A stretch of DNA of 64,000 nucleotides, taken from the NCBI RefSeq assembly GCF_945957525.1, contig NZ_CAMFLA010000002.1:62001-126000 (forward strand), given 5' to 3'. Under the pieces are notes generated by a model. That model worked only from the letters and a program-made list of their open reading frames with translations, was not told the origin of the DNA and ran no database searches. The position numbers were made by a program, and so were the translations under genes. How positions within the stretch are numbered: the first letter of the stretch is position 1; every line of letters begins with the position of its first letter. Of this stretch, positions 51,543 to 61,793 are shown one piece after another. Source of the stretch: an uncultured Aquitalea sp. GTDB taxonomy: Bacteria > Pseudomonadota > Gammaproteobacteria > Burkholderiales > Chromobacteriaceae.

Positions 51543-52493
51543 ATGATCAACACCGAACTCAACTATGGCGATGTTTACCTCGTCCCCAAGAAAACCATCG
51601 TGGATAGTCGCAAGGAGTGCGATACCTCGGTGCAATTCGGGCCTCGTCGTTTCGACATGCCCATCTATCCTTCCAATATGAAATCCGTGGTGTCCGCCGA
51701 AACCTGCGAGGCTTTTGCTCGTCTGGGGTGGTTCTACACCATGCATCGCTTCAATGTGGACGCCGCCGCGTTTACCGCGGACATGCAGTCCAAGGGCTTG
51801 TTTGCTTCCATCAGCGTGGGCGTCAACGAAGATACGCATGAGCAACTCAATGCGCTCAAGGCCGCGGGCCTCACGCCGGAATACATCACGCTGGATATCG
51901 CCAATGCCTGGTGCGTCAAGGCCGAGCGCATGATCAAGCACATCAAGCAAACCTTCCCCGGCAGCTTCCTGATTGGCGGCAACGTGGCCACGGCAGAAGC
52001 GGCCCGCGATCTGGAAAACTGGGGTTGCGACGCCATCAAGGCCGGCATTGCCGGCGGTCGCGTCTGCATCACCAAGAACAAGACCGGCTTTCATCGCCCG
52101 ATGATCTCCACTGTGCGCGACTGTGCCTCTGCAGTCAGCGTGCCGGTGATCGCCGATGGCGGCATCGTGGAGCATGGCGACATGGCCAAGGCCATCGCTT
52201 GCGGCGCCAGCATGATCATGGCGGGCTCGCTGTTTGCGGGTTACGACGAGTCGGCGGGCGAAATCGTAGAAATCAATGGCAAGCACTACAAGGAGTACTT
52301 TGGCAGCGCCTCCCAGTTCAACAAGGGGGCTTATGTCAATGTGGAAGGCAAGAAAATCCTGGTGGAGTACAAAGGCAGCATTGGCAAATTGCTGCGCGAG
52401 TTGAAGGAAGATCTGCAATCGTCCGTCAGCTATGCAGGCGGTCGCGATCTGACCGCCTTGCGCGCCGTGCAGATGATTCAGGTGCATCGTTAA
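51543..52493 (+). CDS. guaC: GMP reductase
   Basis: 316 residues from the ATG at 51543. IMPDH/GMPR barrel: YGDVYLVPKKT, PSNMKSVVSAETCEAF, catalytic Cys in GRVCITKNKTGF, then VIADGGIVEHGDMAKAIACGA and MAGSLFAGYDESAGE. No CBS domains, which favours GMP reductase over IMP dehydrogenase. It converts GMP to IMP with NADPH in purine salvage, a fit with the nucleoside importer at 6-11 kb. Confidence 0.9.
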   Translation: MINTELNYGDVYLVPKKTIVDSRKECDTSVQFGPRRFDMPIYPSNMKSVVSAETCEAFARLGWFYTMHRFNVDAAAFTADMQSKGLFASISVGVNEDTHEQLNALKAAGLTPEYITLDIANAWCVKAERMIKHIKQTFPGSFLIGGNVATAEAARDLENWGCDAIKAGIAGGRVCITKNKTGFHRPMISTVRDCASAVSVPVIADGGIVEHGDMAKAIACGASMIMAGSLFAGYDESAGEIVEINGKHYKEYFGSASQFNKGAYVNVEGKKILVEYKGSIGKLLRELKEDLQSSVSYAGGRDLTALRAVQMIQVHR

Positions 52494-52515
52494 GCCATCT
52501 GGGCTGACAGACAAG

Positions 52516-52540
52516 AAAAACCCGCTGCGGCGGGTTTTTC
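52516..52540 (+). terminator. Terminator of guaC
   Basis: 10-bp stem AAAAACCCGC / GCGGGTTTTT, loop TGCG. Confidence 0.9.
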
Positions 52541-52667
52541 ATTTGCCGGAGTCAAAGGCTTGCGCTGGCCGCGGAATGTCTATGATGAAGTCAGTGAAAG
52601 CTTGTTAGAATGACGGGATTTGTATTTGCTTTTAAATAATTAAAAACTTTATAAGAAAATATATCAG

Positions 52668-54278
52668 ATGAAGATCAATCTGCCTGTCACCACTACAGAG
52701 CGCATGGTCGACCCGGTCAATCCCATCGTTACCAAAACCGATGTGAAGGGCGCCATTACCTATGCCAACCGGGCCTTCATCGACATCAGCGGCTTCGAAG
52801 AGGCGGAGCTGCTGGGCAAAAACCATAATATCGTGCGCCATCCGGACATGCCGCCAGAGGCTTTCGCCGATTTGTGGGACACCATCAAAACTGGCAAACC
52901 ATGGCGCGGGCTGGTGAAAAATCGCGCCAAGAACGGCGATTTTTATTGGGTGGAGGCTTATGTTACCCCGATCAGCGAGCATGGTCGCATTGTGGGCTAC
53001 ATGTCGGTGCGATCCGCACCGGAACGTGCCGAAGTCCAGGGGGCGGAGGCGCTTTACGCTGCCATTCGCGACAAGCGCGCCACTGTGCCGTCAACGCTGA
53101 AAAGCTATGCCAGTCGTTCGGATGTGCTGAAGATCGCCCCTTGGCTGGCTGGCGCCGGCAGCGTGCTGGCGATGGGCGCGCTGTTCTTGCCCGATACCAT
53201 GCAGCCGTTGCGCGAGATTGTCGGCATGGCTGGCAGTGCGCTGGCGCTGGGTGCCGGTGTTTGGGGCTGGGTGCGGGTGTGTAAGGCCATGCATGTGCTG
53301 AATGACCGGTTTCTGGATTTGCGGGAAGGCCGGCTGGACCATGCCGTGCTGGTGCGAGAGGGCGGCTTGATTGGCCAGGTGTTGGCCTCGCTGGAAGCGA
53401 TGCGCATTCATTTTCGTGCCACCATCGCCGATGTGATTCGCGCCGGCGGCGAAACCCACAAGCAAGCGGAGGCGCTCCGCATTGACATGCATTCTCTGGC
53501 GGTGCGCACGGGAGAGCAGCGTCACGGGCTGGATCAGATCAGCGTCAATATGGAGTCGCTCAGCATTGCAGTGCAAGAAGTGGTGAAGTTGGCCGAACGC
53601 AACCTGCAAGACTCCGCCGCCACTCAGCGTGTGGCGCAGGAGGGTAGGGAAACCATGAATGCCGCCACGCATGCGGCAGAGCGCGCGGTGGGAGTGGTCA
53701 CCGAATCGCGCAATGCGATGGCCGAACTGGACGAAGCGATGAGTCGCATCCGCACCATGACCACGCTGATTCGTGAAATCGCCGATCAGACCAATCTGCT
53801 GGCGCTCAACGCCGCTATCGAAGCGGCCCGGGCCGGTGAGATGGGGCGCGGCTTTGCCGTGGTGGCGGACGAAGTGCGCAAGTTGGCCGAACGCACTACC
53901 AACACCACGGACTCCATTGGCGGCATCGTGGCGGAAATCGGCCGCATCACCCAGACCGCGGTGGGCAGCATGGATGCTACGGTGACCGAGGTGGGCGAGG
54001 TGAATGGTCAGATCGGCCTGTCTTCGGCCAACCTGCAGGGGCTGATCGAAGCCGCGCAGTCTTCCAGCCGACAGGCGGAAGAACTGGCGCAGGAGATGAG
54101 CAGCAAGTCCGACTCCATCAATGTGATGGCTGCCGCGCTTGAGCAACTGAACGCCCTGTCGGAACAAAATCAGGAAACCACTCACTCCGTGGGCGAGAGC
54201 GCACGTCATTTGGCGGATACGGCGCTGGATCTGGAGCATCTCACGGAAGATTTCCGCAAGTGGAGCACGCGCAACTGA
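52668..54278 (+). CDS. Aer-like chemoreceptor (PAS + membrane hairpin + MCP)
   Basis: 536 residues. PAS domain (about 20-125) with the Aer-type [19 protein letters not shown] and [18 protein letters not shown]; two helices (about 160-205) forming a membrane hairpin; then an MCP signalling domain with tip [20 protein letters not shown]. Probably senses redox state through FAD, as Aer does. Three motif copies fall inside, two of them encoding KLAER. Confidence 0.92.
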   Translation: MKINLPVTTTERMVDPVNPIVTKTDVKGAITYANRAFIDISGFEEAELLGKNHNIVRHPDMPPEAFADLWDTIKTGKPWRGLVKNRAKNGDFYWVEAYVTPISEHGRIVGYMSVRSAPERAEVQGAEALYAAIRDKRATVPSTLKSYASRSDVLKIAPWLAGAGSVLAMGALFLPDTMQPLREIVGMAGSALALGAGVWGWVRVCKAMHVLNDRFLDLREGRLDHAVLVREGGLIGQVLASLEAMRIHFRATIADVIRAGGETHKQAEALRIDMHSLAVRTGEQRHGLDQISVNMESLSIAVQEVVKLAERNLQDSAATQRVAQEGRETMNAATHAAERAVGVVTESRNAMAELDEAMSRIRTMTTLIREIADQTNLLALNAAIEAARAGEMGRGFAVVADEVRKLAERTTNTTDSIGGIVAEIGRITQTAVGSMDATVTEVGEVNGQIGLSSANLQGLIEAAQSSSRQAEELAQEMSSKSDSINVMAAALEQLNALSEQNQETTHSVGESARHLADTALDLEHLTEDFRKWSTRN

Positions 54279-54299
54279 GGTGCGGAGCCGAGTCGAGAA

Positions 54300-54329
54300 G
54301 GGCATGGTCTTGCGGCCATGCCCATTTTT
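54300..54329 (+). terminator. Terminator of the Aer-like gene
   Basis: 8-bp stem GGGCATGG / CCATGCCC with an 8-nt loop, then ATTTTTT. Confidence 0.85.
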
Positions 54330-54343
54330 TGCGACAAGAGGTT

Positions 54344-54790
54344 TCAGGCTGGCCGGCAGGCGACCCAAATGGAGGTTTCCAGCGCCATCACTGTCTCGCC
54401 GTGCTGGTTGACGGTGGTCCAGCTGAATCGCACTACGCCAAAATCCGGTCTGCTGCCGGAGCGGCGCTGATCCAGTACGGTGAGTTCCGCTGTCAGCGTG
54501 TCGCCGGGGCGGGTTGGGCGCGGCCAGCGCATCTTGTCGATGCCCATGCCGATCAGGCCGTTGGCTACGGTGGAGAGCTCGCTTTCCACGACCAGGCGCA
54601 TGGTGAGGCTGCTGGTGTGCCAGCCGGAGGCCGCCAGACCGTCGAAGAAGGTGTGGCGGGCTGCTTCCGGGTCGGTATGGAAGGGTTGGGGGTCGTACTG
54701 CTGCGCGAAACCGATGATGTCCGCCTCGCTGACAGTAACGCTGCCGGTGCTAAAGCGCCGGCCCGGGGTGAGGTCTTCGAAATAGAGCAT
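54344..54790 (-). CDS. MaoC-like dehydratase
   Basis: 148 residues, single hot-dog domain. YFEDLTPGRRFSTGSVTV, then the hydratase region FAQQYDPQPFHTDPEAA with catalytic Asp/His, and GLAASGWHTSSL. R-specific enoyl-CoA hydratase type; substrate unknown. It ends just after the chemoreceptor terminator, in convergent orientation. Confidence 0.88.
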   Translation of the reverse strand: MLYFEDLTPGRRFSTGSVTVSEADIIGFAQQYDPQPFHTDPEAARHTFFDGLAASGWHTSSLTMRLVVESELSTVANGLIGMGIDKMRWPRPTRPGDTLTAELTVLDQRRSGSRPDFGVVRFSWTTVNQHGETVMALETSIWVACRPA

Positions 54791-54859
54791 GGTGACGTCA
54801 ACGTAATGACAAAACGCCAGCCTACCGTTGGTGCGGTTTCAGGTCAAAGTCTTTGACGC

Positions 54860-57430
54860 TCACAGCCTGAGGGCGGTGATGAGATCGGCCTCCAGCGCCA
54901 GTACGGTCTTGTCGTCTTTCAAGCGCGGGCCTGAAATCAGGAAGGAGTCTTCCACGCGGCTGCCCAGCGTCATGATCTTGGCGGATTGCACGCTCAATTG
55001 ATAATCGGCCAGTACTTTGGCGATGCGGGCCAGCAGGCCGGGGCGGTCGCCGGCCACGATGGACAGCACAAAGAAGTTGTCGCGATCGTCCGGGCGAATG
55101 AGCACCTGCGGGGCTATCGGGAAGTGCTTCAGGTGCCGGCTGATGCGGCCGTTGCCCGGCATGGCGATGGGCGCTTCCTGTTTGAGGCATTCAGCCAGTT
55201 CGAACTCGATGAAATTGATCATGTCGCGATAGTCGCCGTCATGATGCTCGGGCACGAATACATGGAAGGTATCCAGCGCGTAGCCATGCCGAGTGGTGTA
55301 GACCCGCGCGTCGGCGATGCTGTAATTGGTGCGGCCGAAAAAGACGCAGATGCGGGCAAACAGTTCCGGCCGGTCCGGCGTGTAGACCAGCACCTGGATG
55401 CCTTCGCGATCATCCGACAGGCGTGCGCGCACCATGGGCGCGTCCACATTGACGAAACGGTTGAGGATGCGCGCGTGCCAGGCGATTTCCTTGGCTTCGT
55501 GCCGCAGGAAGTACACGGTGTCGAGCTGCGACCACAGGCGCTGCTCCACCCCTTCAGGCACGGCGTAAAGGCGCAGCAGGCTCAAGGCCTGCGATTTGCG
55601 TTCTTCCAGTTCCGAGTTCAGATCCACTTCACCGCCGCGCAACAGGAAGCGCAGCGTGGCGTGGTAGAGGTCTTCCAGCAACTTGGCTTTCCAGGCATTC
55701 CACACTTTGGGGCTGGTGCCGCGAATATCGGCTACCGTCAGCAGGTACAGGGCGGCGAGGCGACGCGGCGTGCGGGTCAGTTCGGCGAAGCGCTGGATGG
55801 TGTCCGGGTCGTAGATGTCCTGCTTTTGGGCAATGCTGGACATGGTGAGATGTTCGCCCACCAGCCACACCACCAGTTCGGTGTCTTCGGCCGACAACTC
55901 GTGCTGTTCGCAAAATTCGCGCGCATCGGCCTTGCCCAGTTGGGAGTGGTCGCCGCCCCGGCCTTTGGCGATGTCGTGAAACAGGCCCGCCACGTATAGT
56001 ACTTCCGGGCGCTCGAAGTCATTGATCAGGCGCGACAGGAAGGGGTATTCGTGATTGAAGGCGCTGATGGCGAAGCGGCGCAGATTGCGCACCACCATCA
56101 GGATGTGCTCGTCCACGGTATAGACATGAAACAGATCGTGCTGCATCTGGCCGATGATGCGGCCGAAGCCGGGCAGGTACTTGCCCAGCACGCCGTACAA
56201 ATTCATGCGGCGCAGGCAGCGAGTCAGGCCGGGTTCGCGCAGCATCTGCATGAAAAGGCGGCGGTTTTCCGGGTCCTTGCGGAAGCGCTCGTTGATATGG
56301 CTGCGGGCATGCCAGAGGGCACGCAGCATGCGTGGCGCAAATCCGGTGAGGTCTGGATGGCGCTGCAGCATCAAAAAGGCTTCAAGGATGGCCGAAGGCT
56401 GGGTTTCGAACACGTCGGGCCTGCGGATGCCGAGCATGCCGTTGACCGAGTAGAAATTGTCGTTGAGGTTTTGCGTAATGCGCGGCACTTGCGAGTACAA
56501 GCGGCCGCGCAGGTTGGGCAGCAGGATGCCGTTGAGCTGGCTGACAGTTTTCGCCGCACGGAAATACAGCTGCATCACTTGTTCGCTGGCGCGTTTGGCG
56601 GGTGTGTCTTCAAGACCCCAGGCTTTGCCCATCTGTTGTTGCAGATCGAAAATCAGTCTGTCTTCGCGGCGACGGGCCAGAATGTGCAAGTCGATGCGCA
56701 AGCGCTGCAGCTGGCGGTCGCTATGGCGGATCAGACGTGCTTCGGCGTGGGTGAGAATACCGCGCTCCGCCAGGGCGTTCCAGTCGTCGCCCAGGCCGAT
56801 GGCTTTGCTGATCCAGAGAATGGTGTGCAGATCGCGCAGGCCGCCGGGGCTTTCCTTGATGTTGGGTTCAAGGTTGTTGGTGACGCCAAAGTGTTTGGTA
56901 TGGCGTTGCTGTTGCTCCAGTGTCTTGCCTTCGTAAAAGGCTACCGGGTCGCGCTGGCAGTCAAGTTGCCGGATCAGGTTTTGCCAGGGGAGAACCGCAC
57001 CGGCGATGAGACGGTTTTCCAGCAGGTTGGTTTCAATGGTGATGTCTTTGGCTGCTTCGGTCAGGCATTCTGATGCGGAGCGCACGCTGTGGCCGACCTC
57101 CAGCCCGATGTCCCACATGCGGCCAATCAGCGCGGCGACCGACTCCTGCAGGAAAGCCGGGGCGTTTTCAGGCAGCAACACCAGAAGGTCGATATCGGAG
57201 CTGGGGAAGAGCTGGCCCCGGCCATAGCCGCCGACGGCGATCAGGCTGGCCTGATCGCCCAGCGCCGCCTCTCGCCACAGGGTCTGCAGCAACTCGTCCA
57301 CCGCTTCGCTGTGCTGTTGCAGGTAGTCTTGCGGATTGCGCTCTGACTGATACCTCGCAGCCAGCTCCTGGCGGCGTTGTGTCAGCTGCTTGCGCAGCGC
57401 GGCGGCGGAGTCGGCAGCGGCGGCGTCCAT
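54860..57430 (-). CDS. glnD: [Protein-PII] uridylyltransferase / uridylyl-removing enzyme GlnD
   Basis: 856 residues. Nucleotidyltransferase domain (GGYGRGQLFPSSDIDLLVL, split motif GG...DxD), an HD domain (VLYVAGLFHDIAKGRGGDHS) and two C-terminal ACT domains. It senses glutamine and modifies PII proteins. The start at MDAAAADS follows the lptG stop by one base, so it is the last gene of a leftward lptF-lptG-glnD run, an unusual operon partner. Confidence 0.95.
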   Translation of the reverse strand: MDAAAADSAAALRKQLTQRRQELAARYQSERNPQDYLQQHSEAVDELLQTLWREAALGDQASLIAVGGYGRGQLFPSSDIDLLVLLPENAPAFLQESVAALIGRMWDIGLEVGHSVRSASECLTEAAKDITIETNLLENRLIAGAVLPWQNLIRQLDCQRDPVAFYEGKTLEQQQRHTKHFGVTNNLEPNIKESPGGLRDLHTILWISKAIGLGDDWNALAERGILTHAEARLIRHSDRQLQRLRIDLHILARRREDRLIFDLQQQMGKAWGLEDTPAKRASEQVMQLYFRAAKTVSQLNGILLPNLRGRLYSQVPRITQNLNDNFYSVNGMLGIRRPDVFETQPSAILEAFLMLQRHPDLTGFAPRMLRALWHARSHINERFRKDPENRRLFMQMLREPGLTRCLRRMNLYGVLGKYLPGFGRIIGQMQHDLFHVYTVDEHILMVVRNLRRFAISAFNHEYPFLSRLINDFERPEVLYVAGLFHDIAKGRGGDHSQLGKADAREFCEQHELSAEDTELVVWLVGEHLTMSSIAQKQDIYDPDTIQRFAELTRTPRRLAALYLLTVADIRGTSPKVWNAWKAKLLEDLYHATLRFLLRGGEVDLNSELEERKSQALSLLRLYAVPEGVEQRLWSQLDTVYFLRHEAKEIAWHARILNRFVNVDAPMVRARLSDDREGIQVLVYTPDRPELFARICVFFGRTNYSIADARVYTTRHGYALDTFHVFVPEHHDGDYRDMINFIEFELAECLKQEAPIAMPGNGRISRHLKHFPIAPQVLIRPDDRDNFFVLSIVAGDRPGLLARIAKVLADYQLSVQSAKIMTLGSRVEDSFLISGPRLKDDKTVLALEADLITALRL

Positions 57431-57431
57431 G

Positions 57432-58508
57432 TCAGCGTCTTTCCTGTTTGAGGATGATGGCGATGCCGGCAAAGAGGAAAATCAGGGTCGGCAGGGTGGC
57501 GGACAGTACGGCGTTCCAGCTGTAGAGCAGCCCGAGGTGTCCGAACAGACGGTTGACGAAGTGAAAGCCGACGCCAAGGCAAATGCCGGAGAACAGGCGA
57601 ACGCCAAGCTGGCCATGCCGGCGCTGCTGTGGCGTGAACGCCAGCGCCACCAGCGCCATGGAAACGCAGGCCAGCGGATAAAACAGTTTGCTCCACAGGG
57701 CGATGTCGTAGCGCTGGGTTTGCTGTTTGTTGGCTTTAAGGTGGTCGATGTACTTGATCAGGCTGAGTGCGGACATTTGCTCCGGCACCACCAGCAGCAC
57801 ATTGAGAATGTCCGGCTCGATGATGGATTTCCACTCGTAATGATCGCGGCGCGCGCTTTCCATCCGATCGGCATAGAGATGGGTTTCCTTGACGTTGTCC
57901 AGCTTCCAGGTTTTGGTGTCGCGGTTGAAAACGCCGCGTTCGGCCAACCTTGTCTGCGTCAGGGTAAAGCTCTCGTCGTAGGTATAGATGCGCACGCCCA
58001 GCAGGGTGCTGTCGGGTAGCATCTCATGCACATTGATGATGTTGTTGTTGTCCTTCACCCAGATGCCGGAGCGGAACTCTTGCGCCACCATGGAGTGCAT
58101 AGCGGACAGCTTCATGCGCTCGGCCTGTTGCAGGGTGTAAGGGCTGACGAACTCGCCCAGTGTGATGGTCAATGCGGCAAAGCCGGTGCCGAAAATCAGC
58201 AGGGTGCGGGCAATCTGCCACAGCGTGATGCCGCAGGTGCGGATAACAGTGTATTCGCTGCTGGTGGCCAGTTGGGTCATGGCCACCATGCCGCCGATCA
58301 GCACAGCCAGCGGCATCAGTTCATAGGCATGCGCCGGGGCCTGCAGCAGGATGTAACCCAGCATTTTGCTGATGTTGTAGCTGCCCTGGTTGAGGTCAGG
58401 CACTTCGCGAATGATGTCGAAGAAGCCGTACAGGCCCAGTAGCGCGGCAAGGGTGAACAGGGTGGACTGGCTGAGCGCGCTGATGATGTAGCGATAGATC
58501 AGTTTCAT
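57432..58508 (-). CDS. lptG: LPS export permease LptG
   Basis: 358 residues, YjgP/YjgQ family: MKLIYRYIISALSQSTLFTLAALL, three N-terminal and three C-terminal helices flanking a periplasmic jellyroll domain. Works with LptF and LptB to move LPS from the inner membrane. It overlaps lptF by 4 bases. A motif copy lies at 57939-57948. Confidence 0.94.
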   Translation of the reverse strand: MKLIYRYIISALSQSTLFTLAALLGLYGFFDIIREVPDLNQGSYNISKMLGYILLQAPAHAYELMPLAVLIGGMVAMTQLATSSEYTVIRTCGITLWQIARTLLIFGTGFAALTITLGEFVSPYTLQQAERMKLSAMHSMVAQEFRSGIWVKDNNNIINVHEMLPDSTLLGVRIYTYDESFTLTQTRLAERGVFNRDTKTWKLDNVKETHLYADRMESARRDHYEWKSIIEPDILNVLLVVPEQMSALSLIKYIDHLKANKQQTQRYDIALWSKLFYPLACVSMALVALAFTPQQRRHGQLGVRLFSGICLGVGFHFVNRLFGHLGLLYSWNAVLSATLPTLIFLFAGIAIILKQERR

Positions 58509-59611
58509 CGGTCAGCGCCTCGCAACAACGATTTCATGGTGGTGGAGAAGTTGGCCGCGGGTTTGTCGCGGTATTTCAGCAGGAAGAGGGCAATCGCCAG
58601 TACGATGGCGTGCACCAGCAGAATGCTGGCCATGGGTACTTTGCCTTGCAAAATCCAGTTGCGTACCAAGGTTAGCGTGTTCTGGTACAGGAAGAATCCC
58701 ATGAGTGCGGCGATCAGGTTGTAGGTATGACCGCTGCGCGGATTGAAATAGGACAGGGGAATGGCTAGCAGCGCCAGCAGGATGCAGCTCAGCGGCATGG
58801 ATAGGCGCCAGGCCAGTTCTGATTTGTGCGACGGGTCTTTGCTGGCCAGCAATACCGACGTGGGCAAGGCTTGGCGATTGGTGGCCGGCGCCACCAGCTT
58901 TTGGCTGCCGCCAATCAGGACCGTGTAGCGCTTGAAGCTGCCAACTTCGTAGTCTGCCTGGCCGGGCTCGCCCACATAGCGCTTGCCGTCTTCCAGCACC
59001 AGCACGCGCTCGTTGTCCTGGTTGGCGGTGATGTAGCCGCGCTTGGCGAAGATGGTGGCCAGCTTGCCCTCGGTCATGTCCTGCATGAAGATATTGGTGG
59101 CCGCGCCATGCTCGCCGCTGTAGTCCTCGATGAAGTACACCTTGCTGGAGGAGGCGGATTCCTTGAATACGCCGGGCGAGATGGCGGAAATTTCCTCACG
59201 GCGCTTGATGATTTCCGCATAAGCCTGGCTGCGCTGCTCCGCCCAAGGGGCGACGAACAGCGAAATGCAGGCTACCAGCACGGCCAGCGGGATGGTGAAG
59301 CGCATCACAGGCCACACCCAGTCCTTGAGCGCGAGGCCGGAGGACAGCCATACGGCCATCTCATGATCCCGCCACAGACGGGTCATTACCACCATGACGC
59401 TGACAAATACCGTGAGAATCATCAGCAGGGGAAAGAGGCCGAGCGCCCAGAAGCCGATCAGCGCGGTGACCGCCTCGTTGGCGACCTGTCCTTCGGCGGC
59501 GCGGCCGAGCAGGTTGATGGCCTGAGTCGAGAGAATGATGGCGAGGAGCACGACGAACACGCCCAACGCGGTAAAAGTCAATTCTCGGGTCAGGCTTTTA
59601 CGAAAAACCAT
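58505..59611 (-). CDS. lptF: LPS export permease LptF
   Basis: 368 residues, YjgP/YjgQ family: VFRKSLTRELTFTALGVFVV, central periplasmic domain (YFIEDYSGEHGAATNIF), C-terminal helices with PLSYFNPRSGHTYNL. First gene of the leftward operon; its promoter faces pepA in the 205-base gap. Confidence 0.94.
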   Translation of the reverse strand: MVFRKSLTRELTFTALGVFVVLLAIILSTQAINLLGRAAEGQVANEAVTALIGFWALGLFPLLMILTVFVSVMVVMTRLWRDHEMAVWLSSGLALKDWVWPVMRFTIPLAVLVACISLFVAPWAEQRSQAYAEIIKRREEISAISPGVFKESASSSKVYFIEDYSGEHGAATNIFMQDMTEGKLATIFAKRGYITANQDNERVLVLEDGKRYVGEPGQADYEVGSFKRYTVLIGGSQKLVAPATNRQALPTSVLLASKDPSHKSELAWRLSMPLSCILLALLAIPLSYFNPRSGHTYNLIAALMGFFLYQNTLTLVRNWILQGKVPMASILLVHAIVLAIALFLLKYRDKPAANFSTTMKSLLRGADR

Positions 59612-59816
59612 TTATCTGTGCCTTTTTGACTTTTTATGACTTGCGTAGCGATAATTTGATTTGATAACTCTGAAACGCCGGTTTTGGCAAATTTCGGGAT
59701 AGACACACTTTCTGTCTTCGCCATCGGAAAGCAGGGCATTCCAGCCAATAGCCTGCAGGGTTGCAGGCCTGTCGGGAAGCGGAAAAACAGACACTCGCAC
59801 TACACGGGAGTACAAG

Positions 59817-61382
59817 ATGGAATTTAACATAAAAAGCGGCAGCCCGGAAAAGCAGCGCGTCGCCTGCGTCATCGTCGGCGTCTATGAATCGCGCAAGCTC
59901 ACTTTCGCCGCCGACCTGCTGGATCGCATCTCCAACGGCTTCATCAGCGACGTCATTCGCCGCGGCGACATGGAAGGCAAACTGGGCAGTACGCTGACCC
60001 TGCATTCGGTGCCGCATGCCCTGTGCGATCGCGTCATGCTGGTGGGCTTGGGCAAGGAACGCGACTTCCGCGCCAAGGAATACCGCGAGGCGGTACGCAG
60101 CTCGGTGCGCGCCCTCACGCAAACCTCCGCCACGGAGGCAGTCAGCTATCTGTCCGAACTCACGGTCAAGAAGCATGACGTGGAATGGATGATCGAGCAG
60201 GCCACCGTGGTAACGCTGGATGTGCTGTATCGCTTTGACCGCTTCAAGAGCAAGAGCGACGATCAGGCCAAAGAGCCGCGCAAACTGACGCTGGCAGTGC
60301 CCCGTCGCAGCGACTTGGCTGATGGCGAGAAGGGTCTGCTGCGCGGGCTGGCCATCGGCAACGGCATGAAGCTGGCCAAGGATCTTGGCAACCTGCCGCC
60401 GAATGTCTGCACCCCCACCTATCTTGCCGAAGAGGCTGGCCGCATCGCCGAGGCCTTCGGCGTCGGTCTCGAAGTGTATGATCGCGCCCAGATCGAAGAG
60501 CTTGGCATGGGTTCTTTCCTGTCCGTCGCGCGGGGCAGCGTGCAGGAACCACGGCTGATCGCGCTCAAGTATCAGGGCGCGAAAGACAAGAACGACAAAC
60601 CCATCGCCCTGGTGGGCAAGGGCATTACCTTTGATTCCGGCGGCATTTCCCTCAAGCCGGGCGAAGGCATGGATGAAATGAAGTACGACATGTGCGGCGC
60701 GGCCTCGGTCTTGGGCGCGTTCCGGGCCGTGGCGGAGATGAAACTGCCGATCAATCTGGTGGCCATCGTGCCCGCCTGCGAAAACATGCCGGCCGGCAAT
60801 GCCGTCAAGCCGGGCGATATCGTGACCAGCATGTCGGGCCAGACCATCGAAGTGCTCAATACCGATGCCGAAGGTCGTCTGATCCTGTGCGACGCGTTGA
60901 CGTTTGCCGAACGCTTCAGTCCCAGCACCGTGATTGACGTCGCCACCCTTACCGGCGCCTGCGTCATCGCCTTGGGTCATATCGCCACCGGCCTGTACAG
61001 CAATCAGGACAGCCTGGCGCGCGAACTACTCGCCGCCGGCGAGGAAGTGGCCGACCGCGCTTGGCACATGCCCCTGTGGGACGAATACCAAGAGCTGCTG
61101 AAGAGCCCGTTTGCCGACATGGCCAATATCGGTGGTCGCCCGGGCGGCAGCATCACCGCAGCCTGCTTCCTGTCGCGCTTTGCCAAGGCGTATGACTGGG
61201 CGCATCTGGACATCGCCGGCACGGCCTGGAAGAGCGGCAAGGACAAGGGCGCTACCGGTAGGCCGGTGCCGTTGCTGGTGCAATTCTTGCAAGACCGCGC
61301 CGACATCGCCCTGGGCAATGTGGTACGTCGCGGTCGCCCGCGTCGCGAGGCCCCGGAAGCGGTGGAAGATGACGCGGATTGA
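59817..61382 (+). CDS. pepA: Leucyl aminopeptidase PepA
   Basis: 521 residues, M17 family. Metal and catalytic motifs: GKGITFDSGGISLKPGEGM (Lys and Asp), MKYDMCGAASVLG, and the signature NTDAEGRLILCDAL. GGAG lies 8 bases upstream. The C-terminal tail VRRGRPRREAPEAVEDDAD is longer than in E. coli PepA. The pepA-holC order matches E. coli. Confidence 0.95.
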   Translation: MEFNIKSGSPEKQRVACVIVGVYESRKLTFAADLLDRISNGFISDVIRRGDMEGKLGSTLTLHSVPHALCDRVMLVGLGKERDFRAKEYREAVRSSVRALTQTSATEAVSYLSELTVKKHDVEWMIEQATVVTLDVLYRFDRFKSKSDDQAKEPRKLTLAVPRRSDLADGEKGLLRGLAIGNGMKLAKDLGNLPPNVCTPTYLAEEAGRIAEAFGVGLEVYDRAQIEELGMGSFLSVARGSVQEPRLIALKYQGAKDKNDKPIALVGKGITFDSGGISLKPGEGMDEMKYDMCGAASVLGAFRAVAEMKLPINLVAIVPACENMPAGNAVKPGDIVTSMSGQTIEVLNTDAEGRLILCDALTFAERFSPSTVIDVATLTGACVIALGHIATGLYSNQDSLARELLAAGEEVADRAWHMPLWDEYQELLKSPFADMANIGGRPGGSITAACFLSRFAKAYDWAHLDIAGTAWKSGKDKGATGRPVPLLVQFLQDRADIALGNVVRRGRPRREAPEAVEDDAD

Positions 61383-61791
61383 TTTTTACACCAATGTGGC
61401 GCAGCCGCAGGACTTCGCCTGCCGGCTGTCCGCCACGGTGTTTCGCAAAAAAGAGCGCCTGCTGGTCTGGCTGGACGACGAGCGGGCGCTCGACACTTTC
61501 AGCAACCGGTTGTGGTGCATGGACGATACCGCTTTCATCGCCCATTGCCGCCTGGGCGCTGCCGAAGCAGATGAGACGCTTATTTGGCTGACGGCGTCCC
61601 TGCCGGTTGACCTGCAGCATCCCGTGCTGCTGAATCTGGGGTCAAAATTACCCGCCAACCCGGACCATTTTTCTCGTATTCTGGAAATCGTCGGTAACGA
61701 TGAACACTCCCTCGCCGTGGCGCGGGAGCGATTTCGCGAATACCGGTCCCGCGGGTATGACATTCAACACCATGACATGAGCCAAAAGTGA
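61369..61791 (+). CDS. holC: DNA polymerase III chi subunit HolC
   Basis: 140 residues from MTRIDFYTNVAQPQDFACRL. The chi family pattern is present: VFRKKERLLVWLDDERALDTFS, RLWCMDDTAFIAHC, VLLNLGSKLP. It links the clamp loader to SSB. It overlaps the end of pepA by 14 bases, so translation is coupled. Confidence 0.92.
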   Translation: MTRIDFYTNVAQPQDFACRLSATVFRKKERLLVWLDDERALDTFSNRLWCMDDTAFIAHCRLGAAEADETLIWLTASLPVDLQHPVLLNLGSKLPANPDHFSRILEIVGNDEHSLAVARERFREYRSRGYDIQHHDMSQK

Positions 61792-61793
61792 CC

